From positions 55,423,395 through 55,487,394 of the forward strand of contig CM046307.1 of assembly GCA_025267735.1 (NCBI GenBank): 64,000 nt of DNA, given 5' to 3'. Positions 57,546-64,000 of this stretch are shown piece after piece. This stretch comes from Mactra quadrangularis. Taxonomy: Eukaryota; Mollusca; Bivalvia; Venerida; Mactridae. Numbering within the stretch: position 1 is the first letter of the stretch; each line of letters begins with the position of its first letter. The notes beneath the pieces are model-generated. The model saw nothing but the letters and a program-made list of their open reading frames with translations, searched no databases and was not told where the DNA came from. Position numbers and translations under genes: made by a program.

Positions 57546-57608
57546 GAAGATTTTCTGGCTACAGATGATTTATTTGTGGAATATTTCAATGTCTTCCTGG
57601 CACTACCT
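57546..57608 (+). CDS. RGS22: RGS22-like coding exon 3
   Basis: TTTACAG|GAAG to CCT|GTAAGT, 21 codons in phase 0 at both ends: EDFLATDDLFVEYFNVFLALP. Vertebrate RGS22 has, as I recall, a near-identical ATDDF..YFN.FL.LP block near its N-terminus, ahead of the first RGS-like region, and this is the main basis for the gene name. RGS22 is a large protein with several RGS domains, testis-enriched in mammals and a binder of G-alpha subunits. Confidence 0.85.
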
Positions 57609-58830
57609 GTAAGTATGATTTTGTAACCTTTATTATTGTTTTAACTTCATGGTCAAAACAATAATCTTTCTATGACCATTAAAACTGGTGTGTAAATGCA
57701 TTATCGTGTTCAGATTTTCATTAGTAGTTTAAACCTTAACATAGGCCAAAATTAGTCCCTTTCACCTTAATTTGATAGGGTGTTTTAAAGATGCTCTTAA
57801 TTCTTTTCTGACTGACAGTTTATATGTCTTGGCCAAATTATTCTTGTGTGATTGTGTTTCAAAAAAGTAAACCCCATTTCCATTTACTACCGTAATGCTT
57901 AGGCAGAGCAAATGGTGCTACGGTGCAATTTTCCCTCTTTATCAACACTTAAGCTTGCATTTTATTCAGTTTTTTTTTTCAAAATTCTAGCTCTTTTCAG
58001 GGACTGAAAACATGTTATCTTGTCTTCGTTTTGCTCCATTTTTCTTCTCTCAATAGTTTCAATTGTTTTCTGACAATGACTGCGCCCCCATAAACCAAAG
58101 CAACATAGGGGGCTCATCCTCTTGCTGAGACTCCTTATAAGCTTAAATTGCAGTCTTTTAGGGCTATGATATCTCTGATGACCATTTCCCAAACAATGAC
58201 ACTGTCATCCATCTTAGAAAAAAAACAAGTAAAAATATAATTAAAGCTAGACTTATCATTATGTGTATTTGTTTAGTATTGTATATCTTTGATCCGGGGT
58301 TTTTATTTGATTGATAAGTTTGTATGTATTTAGAAGTTACGTTCTACTTAAAAGATAAAACATTAGATTTTTACTAGTTGTCAGGTATAGGTGATATTAT
58401 TTCAACCTTGTTCATCTAAGGTACACAACACTTGAGTGTCATACTTGCCTTGAGATGGAAACTAATCATACCTTATTCCTCTGTTTTCCCTTTTTTATGC
58501 AAATTTATGTATTCCATTTGTTTGTCTTCTGTGACAAGATTGTTTGAACAGTCTTGAATGTTGAACCTTATATTTGTTTAAACTTGTAATTATATATTTT
58601 TCACCTGATTTATGGCGGTACTGTTTTGGTCATATAACTTATAGATCCTGCATGAATTTGGTCCAATTTTTGCTAATATTTTTTTCATTGGTGATTTTAA
58701 ATAGACAACTATAAGAACAAAGAGCTTGACACTGTTTTTATAGCATTATTTTCTCCCTGTTTTTCATTACGTTGTGTCATCCATTTTGATGACTCTTTGC
58801 CTTGTACCTTTATAACTGCCTTTAAATTTT

Positions 58831-59111
58831 TAGCTCACCTGAGCTAGCTCTGAGTGAGTTTTTTAAGGATCCTTGAATATCCGGTGTCCGCAGCCGTCAG
58901 TCCACTTTTGTTTGTGAACACTCTAGTGGTCACTTTTTTGCTTCAATTATGATCAAACAGGATGCTTGCCTCGGTAATTGCTTGGATAAGTTTGAACATG
59001 GGTCATCTCATAAGATTTCTCTACTTATATCTTATTTTACCCTGATTCATGTATACCTGTATATCATTGGTACTCAGGTGAGCCATGAAGTGTTGTCATG
59101 ACCCTCTTGTT
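58831..59111 (+). mobile_element. HINE-3: TAGCTCACCTGAG...CTCTTGTT element
   Basis: Preceded by five T; starts TAGCTCACCTGAGC, has GGTGTCCGCAGCCGTC, and ends CAGGTGAGCC..GACCCTCTTGTT. CTCACCTGAG at the start is complementary to CTCAGGTGAG near the end. 281 bp; another 3' end of the family is at 54221. Confidence 0.75.
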
Positions 59112-59830
59112 CATGTTACTAAAGCACTATGCAATGATTTTGCTTCTAGATAGCAATGGGGGCCTTCACTAATGTCAGAGGATAGAGTCTAGGAATGAAT
59201 TCAGCTAGCTAAAATGCTGCTAAATTAGTATGAACTAAATAAACATGTCTCTAAATTTCTTGGTAATTTAAGTGATAAATACATTTGGAATTAAATTGCC
59301 AAAATTACCAACTATTATAATATCTTACTGATTGCATATTAAAGTTCTTTCGTTTTTTCGTAGGAAAAGTTAATGGAGATGATATAATAGCCCCCAGACA
59401 CAAACTACTTGACAAATTATTTTCTTAGGCAAAGAAATTACATGTTTTTATATCTCCAATATTTGAAATCAAGTTTCTTTAATGTTTGTCAATTTGTTTG
59501 AACAAATGTAATGCCTTGAATACTTAATTTGGACTGATAGTGTGTGCAAAACTAGTCTATTTACATGTAAATAATGAAGTACCTAGACTAGTTTTGCCAA
59601 TCCAAAAGTTAATTTGAAATTTCAATTATGTTTTATACTTCTATTTACTGCCTGTTTTGTTATAATGAAATCCGATCATTACCATAAATTGTACAATTTT
59701 GAATGTTTTCTGAGATTTTTTTAATTGATTACAAACCAATATGTAGATATGACCTTGTAGGTAATGACACCTTAACAATAGTTTTCAAATTATCCATTGT
59801 TAAATTTTATTCAATTGTCTGTTGTGCTTA

Positions 59831-59984
59831 CATTTACCCTGCTGATTTAAATACTAATTTCAATACTTCTGTACTAACAATCAATAAAAATCGATATCTA
59901 TATTTTTGTTCTGGGATTGTCATTCACATTTATGTACAAGGAATTTGGAACAAATGTTGAGTATTTAAATCAGCTGGGTTAATG
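59831..59984. mobile_element. 154-bp foldback MITE M5, TA-flanked
   Basis: CATTTACCCTGCTGATTTAAATACT pairs with AGTATTTAAATCAGCTGGGTTAATG; TA precedes and follows. Related to 18091-18199. Confidence 0.8.
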
Positions 59985-61690
59985 TATGTGCCTATGACTG
60001 TTGAATGAAAAATTGACAATCACTTTGTTTGATGCTCATCTCACTTTGAAAAATATTAGTTTTGTTAAAGTTGTTTGTTGAAGTTTACTCCCCCTGGAAA
60101 ATATTTCTATATTTGCCATTGGAGAAACTAATATAAAGCGCACAGTGTGCACCTTCTCAGTTGGCAATACAAATACCGTCTTTTGCCAGATTTATGTCGA
60201 TAAAGTTTATCTTTCAATAACTAAGCCTGGATTTAATGCAATACTTAAAATATTGGTTGATGAATGTTAATGACTCTTGAAACATATTTTGTGCATGATA
60301 TTGCAAAAAATTGATTTTTGATAATAAATGGTCAAGTGTCATTAAGTGTTGAATATTTATGTGTGCCAAGATTGTTTATAATCAACAAGATATCTTAATG
60401 TCTGCTCTGTCTGTTTTTTAAAAATGTAAGAAATATGCCTTGACATATTGAGATTATTTAAGATTTTACACTGATATTTGAATGATCTTCAATTGATCTT
60501 TTTATGCTTTTCAGCTAGTACAATGATACTTGTTTATATTTGTCAAAGTAATAAGACTCCTAATTGCATTTTATAATCTAAATTATGGTCTGATTTATGT
60601 CATGGATTAAGTCTTGGCCATCGTCATTATTTTCATTTTATTTTGTCCTTCCATGATCAAATGCTTAGAGTCTTTTTCAATCATTCAAGTCATAATCCAT
60701 TATCTGAAAATTTTAGAGGAACTTAAAATCTTCAAAATATTTTGTCCATTTTGATTTTCGTCAAAAAATATTTGTTTTTTGTTGATCAAGGAAAAAGGTT
60801 CAAAAAATTTAGATGAATGCTACACTGGTAATATGATTTAAAGTTACAAAATAGTTTTTTATATGTAAATTTTCAAATTGATTTTTAGTGATATTGAACT
60901 TTATATATTCATAAATTCGCCTATACTATAATGCTATATTAAAGTTTGAATGTACAAAGGTTATTTAAAGCAAACTTAAACCTACTATAACTTATTTCAT
61001 GGTTTAATGGTATATTGAAACCTATAGAGATTTTTATTGACTTTTCAATTAAGGTAAATAAGCTCGGCGAAGTGTCAAATTACACCCAAGTACCTGTTAC
61101 TTTGTAGTATGGTAATATCTTGGCTAATAATTTTTAATAAGACTTTTAAAGAGATTTTTCTTAGTACATGTATAGTTCTGCTGTATATTAATGCAGTTTT
61201 GATATTCATGTGTCGTTTCATCTTATAATTTATTCAGAAATTGGGAAGATATCTTCTCATTAATGAATTCTGAAACTGAGAATACAAGATGTGTGGTTCA
61301 TTCTTGGCTTGGTCTCAAATTCATGTATTAAGTAATATATAAGTAGATATTCATATTCACTTGACTACAGATACTGAAGTTCTTCATGTGTCCAAACATT
61401 CATTGTAGTTTAATATGATTAAACAGCGTACGTGCATTAAATGGAATTGCTTTAACTTAATTTTGCCAAATTAAACTATGGGGTGTCTGGTGAATAATTT
61501 TGATTGACCAAAAATTTTTAATTTCTTTGAAATATTAAAGGCATTATTTTGCATCCATTCTTTAATTTTTTCAGTATTAAGGCACAATATCATTTTAGTT
61601 CTATTGTTGATGTAAGAGTCTTAACTCTGAGTGCATGCATTATAGAATCAGACTCTACCAGTGTTAAAACACAAGAATCTTGAAGGAGAC

Positions 61691-62013
61691 TTATGCCTCA
61701 GTTCATGGTGCAGACAGCCGTAGGCCATGGGAAGCCTTGTGTATTAAGGTGACAGTACACACATGGCACAAAACAACACACCCGTAAGGAGCTGTAGCTA
61801 GAAGATATGCAAGTTTAATCCATACTCGGCCACGATTTTGTTCACGATTTGACTTTGAAACATGTATCCTGGGCTATTTTCAATGACCCTGTTAAAAATG
61901 TAACAGTCCGTACGGGAACGCAAGAGTTTGTACGAGTCCCTGCGGAGCTTGGTCGCAAGGCGCCCGTACCGTGCCCTCACGGCTTTTTTTATGTTTATGG
62001 GACTGGAGCATTA
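61691..62013 (+). repeat. Dispersed repeat R3, copy 3
   Basis: TTATGCCTCAGTTCATGG (about 35 bp deleted compared with the others) to TTTATGGGACTGGAGCATTA. Same orientation as copies 1 and 2. Confidence 0.75.
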
Positions 62014-62251
62014 GGTGCATTAACGGGACTGTATTATGTGTGAAAGTGTAAATACTTGTCATTGATTTACAACATCAGACTTATGAGCTTAGAAATGGTT
62101 AAACATTTGATATAACAAGCAGGATGTCAGGGTTCAAGCCAGTCTGATAAAGTTCAAGCAAGTCCAGTAAATTGCTATACTTCTATTATAGTTGAAAGGT
62201 AGAGAAAAATTTAATTCAGTTATCAATATCTTCGTATATTTATTTTTCCAG

Positions 62252-62482
62252 ACATTTCCAGAGCCATTGTTCTTCAACAAGGACACGGGAGGATTTGAAG
62301 TGGTCTGTGCAGCAAAGAAGGAGTTGGCCAATAAGATTAAAGAAGCATTACGTACACAAGCTAGAACACCCAGGATTTATAGAGTTGCTAAGAAACATAG
62401 TTTTATTGATATACCATTGATTCCAATAGAAGATGAAAAATCTACAGAAAATCAAGAAATTCATACAAGCTTTTCTGTTACT
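62252..62482 (+). CDS. RGS22: RGS22-like coding exon 4
   Basis: TTTTTCCAG|ACAT to GTTACT|GTAAGT, 77 codons, phase 0 to 0. It opens TFPEPLFFNKDTGGFEVV, continuing the block of exon 3, then a basic segment (AAKKELANKIKEAL), PRIYRVAKKH and an acidic linker (PIEDEKSTENQE). In recalled vertebrate RGS22 the corresponding order is FLSLPTF..FN...G.FEV followed by a lysine-rich stretch, so the match extends across the intron. No defects. Confidence 0.88.
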
Positions 62483-63013
62483 GTAAGTTAAGTGTATGCT
62501 TGCCATGCAAACATTTTATAACTCTAGTTTGCAAAAATTTATGCTGATGAGAAGGACCTGTATTTTGTCTGGTCCGAGCGTGATTGACAGGTTTGTAACT
62601 CTGTCATTATATAGACCAGATCAAATTTTGGTGTCTGTTTAAAATGTTTGAATGAAATAGGCTGCATAATTTCAAAACTGTACTATTAAGGCAACATATT
62701 ATCAAAACTCTACTATAATTGAAATATTAAAATACAAGTGTTTCAATGCCCAACTACACGTAAATTATGACAGATGTGACTTTATCTGATCAACTATTTG
62801 GACAATAGTGGATAGCGCAGCTTATTAATCAGTTATCGGTTGGCTTTGATTTTGGCCTTGCCATAACACTTCTCAATTAAGATTTTTGGTGCTATACTTT
62901 ATCTCTTTGAAGACTTTGATTTTGTTTAACAGAGCATTCTGAATAATCGAGCAATCTTTACGTTACTGTTCTTGTTTTGTACTGACCAGTCATATAATTT
63001 TCTGATTCTAAAT

Positions 63014-63275
63014 AGTACTGCACAGCCTCTCTTGAACAACACCCTCTGGGAGAGACTAAAGTATGTTGCTGACTAGAGGTTGATGTTCTGCAGATCGAGG
63101 GCTTAGTGCAATATGGTTGTAACTCCCTCTTTTCTTATATTGAGTTATGGCCATATTGCACTAAGCCCTCGAGATGTTAAATTCAATTAAATTTAAGCCA
63201 AAGGTAAAATATCACAAACTGTTGTTGTGCAGAAAATTTGTTCTGTAGAGGGCCGCTCTGCGGTTGTTATTCTGT
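63014..63275. mobile_element. MITE family M1, copy 3, with nested insertion
   Basis: TGCACAGCCTCTCTTGAACAACACC to CCGCTCTGCGGTTGTTATTCTG. The usual GCTCTGCAGAGGTTAAAT junction is split by 63096-63171. Confidence 0.7.
63096..63171. mobile_element. 76-bp palindromic insertion with AGAT duplication
   Basis: CGAGGGCTTAGTGCAATATGG and its exact complement CCATATTGCACTAAGCCCTCG end the unit; the inner GTTGTAACTC/GAGTTATGGC partly pairs too. AGAT lies on both sides (63092-63095, 63172-63175). Confidence 0.85.
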
Positions 63276-63299
63276 AACCTGTTTATTACTTTCTTTCAG

Positions 63300-63476
63300 A
63301 CATTAAACAAAGAACAAGGAATACATTGGGTTAAAGCAGAAAGGTTACCAGCATTCTTAGATAGTGATTTATATTTAGAATACAGACTATCTAAGTTGTT
63401 ATCACAAGCTAGAATTACTGGTGAACATGGTGAATATGTTCTATTGAAGATTGATTATAAACCAAGACAGAAAAAG
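63300..63476 (+). CDS. RGS22: RGS22-like coding exon 5
   Basis: TTTCTTTCAG|ACAT to AAAAAG|GTATGA, 59 codons, phase 0. TLNKEQGIHWVKAERLPAF, then LDSDLYLEYRLSKLLSQ. The pattern EG..W.K.ERLPAFL.SD.Y.EYRL.KL.SQ is the strongest RGS22 signature in the window and marks the beginning of an RGS-like helical region. The ending KPRQKK leads into an exon beyond the window. Confidence 0.9.
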
Positions 63477-63572
63477 GTATGATACAAACTTTTTGTCATT
63501 ACGGAACATGGATTTAGGGCTGTTAAGTTGTCTCAATGTGCAACTAGCCTTTTAAGCTTGATTTTGATTTTT

Positions 63573-63870
63573 TAGCCGGATTTTTCAACGTAAAAATTCG
63601 GCTAATAGTTTGGCGAAACACGTGCAGGTGGGCGATCAAGGTGTCTGGTTTTGTTAACAATTGCGTTAAAGTTTTCTTTACCATATATTTCTGCCATTTA
63701 TTGTCAGACCTTTATTAAACTTCATACAATGATGACATACTATGTGATGTACAGAATTAGAAAGTAACACAACTCTACCTGCCTTTATTAATGATTATTT
63801 CCCTCTGTAATTTTTATGTTAAAGTTTAAAAATCCGGCTTTAATCTGGTTTCCACATTACATTTCTTGTT
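63573..63870 (+). mobile_element. HINE-1 copy, about one core unit, with intact 5' hairpin
   Basis: TTTTTT-AGCCGGATTTTTCAACG pairs with AAAAATTCGGCT (5' hairpin), then GTGCAGGTGGGCG, GTTAACAATTGCGTTAAAG, one core unit, and GTGGTTTCCACATTACATTTCTTGTT. Best-preserved ends of the family here. It sits in the intron after exon 5. Confidence 0.8.
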
Positions 63871-64000
63871 AACAAACCTTAATTGGTCTTTATTACAATT
63901 GTTTAATTTTCGAGAACAAAAAAACAATTAAATTATTTTATATTTTTCTCTTTAGTCCAATTCCTAGATGGCCAGCATAGTTCTGAGTAAAGTACTCAAC

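Larger units (their letters stand above)
57609..62251 (+). other. RGS22-like intron 3
   Basis: Donor GTAAGT, acceptor TTTTTCCAG. Apart from the HINE-3 copy, the M5 foldback and R3 copy 3, I see nothing recognisable in 57610-58830, 59115-59830 or 59990-61690. Confidence 0.6.
62483..63299 (+). other. RGS22-like intron 4
   Basis: 817 bp, donor GTAAGT and acceptor TTTCTTTCAG. Its 3' third is an M1 MITE with a nested palindrome; the M1 end lies only about 24 bp from the exon. Confidence 0.7.

Noticed and set aside
57962..58192. Minus-strand open frame in a slightly GC-richer block with coding-like look
   Set aside because: No recognisable domain, adjacent frames are broken, and no splice-consistent neighbour; could be an old retrocopy but unsupported.

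Overview
The window is nuclear DNA of an invertebrate animal, most likely a bivalve mollusc. Reasons: very AT-rich non-coding sequence, short coding exons with GT..AG borders separated by multi-kilobase introns, a eukaryotic nuclear tRNA-Ser gene, and a dense set of repeats of kinds I associate with bivalves (several tRNA-derived SINEs, Helitron/HINE-like elements with internal minisatellites, many small foldback elements). The species assignment is inference.

Host genes are few. A tRNA-Ser(GCT) gene lies on the minus strand at about 9.8 kb. The 5' part of an RGS22-like gene (regulator of G-protein signalling 22) runs on the plus strand from about 19.5 kb to beyond the right edge. Five coding exons join with consistent phase (19477-19501, 37324-37352, 57546-57608, 62252-62482, 63300-63476), and 47748-47780 could be an alternative first exon. 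Everything between them is intron, in which most of the mobile elements sit.

The left third (1-19 kb) is outside the recognised host gene. It holds an E-box-rich minisatellite, a nearly complete RTE-like LINE (about 1.3-5.4 kb, minus strand, one frameshift), the wreck of a multidomain transposon protein (6.6-9.4 kb), the tRNA, a HINE-like element with about six copies of a 157-bp core repeat and a nested insertion, a 406-bp LTR element whose LTRs contain a tRNA-like pol III promoter, a 603-bp foldback, and a dead mariner.

The most notable object is a 4.9-kb DNA element inserted antisense in RGS22 intron 1 (29048-33994). It has about 30-bp imperfect terminal inverted repeats and nine copies of TAGAACA (or its complement) near the ends. 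It carries two intact ORFs in a row: an F-box/leucine-rich-repeat protein (245 aa) and a 782-aa zinc-ligand-rich protein with a DDE-like acidic triad. The two ORFs overlap by 14 nt. The second ORF presumably moves the element; the F-box protein could link it to host ubiquitin ligase.

Other well-bounded elements include hAT-like non-autonomous copies with 8-bp target duplications (22645-23076, 26458-27813, 40590-41178, 43659-44887), TA-flanked foldbacks, and a 76-bp palindrome nested in another repeat with a 4-bp duplication. No CRISPR, rRNA or prokaryotic features are present. Product names rest on recalled family signatures; no database was searched.
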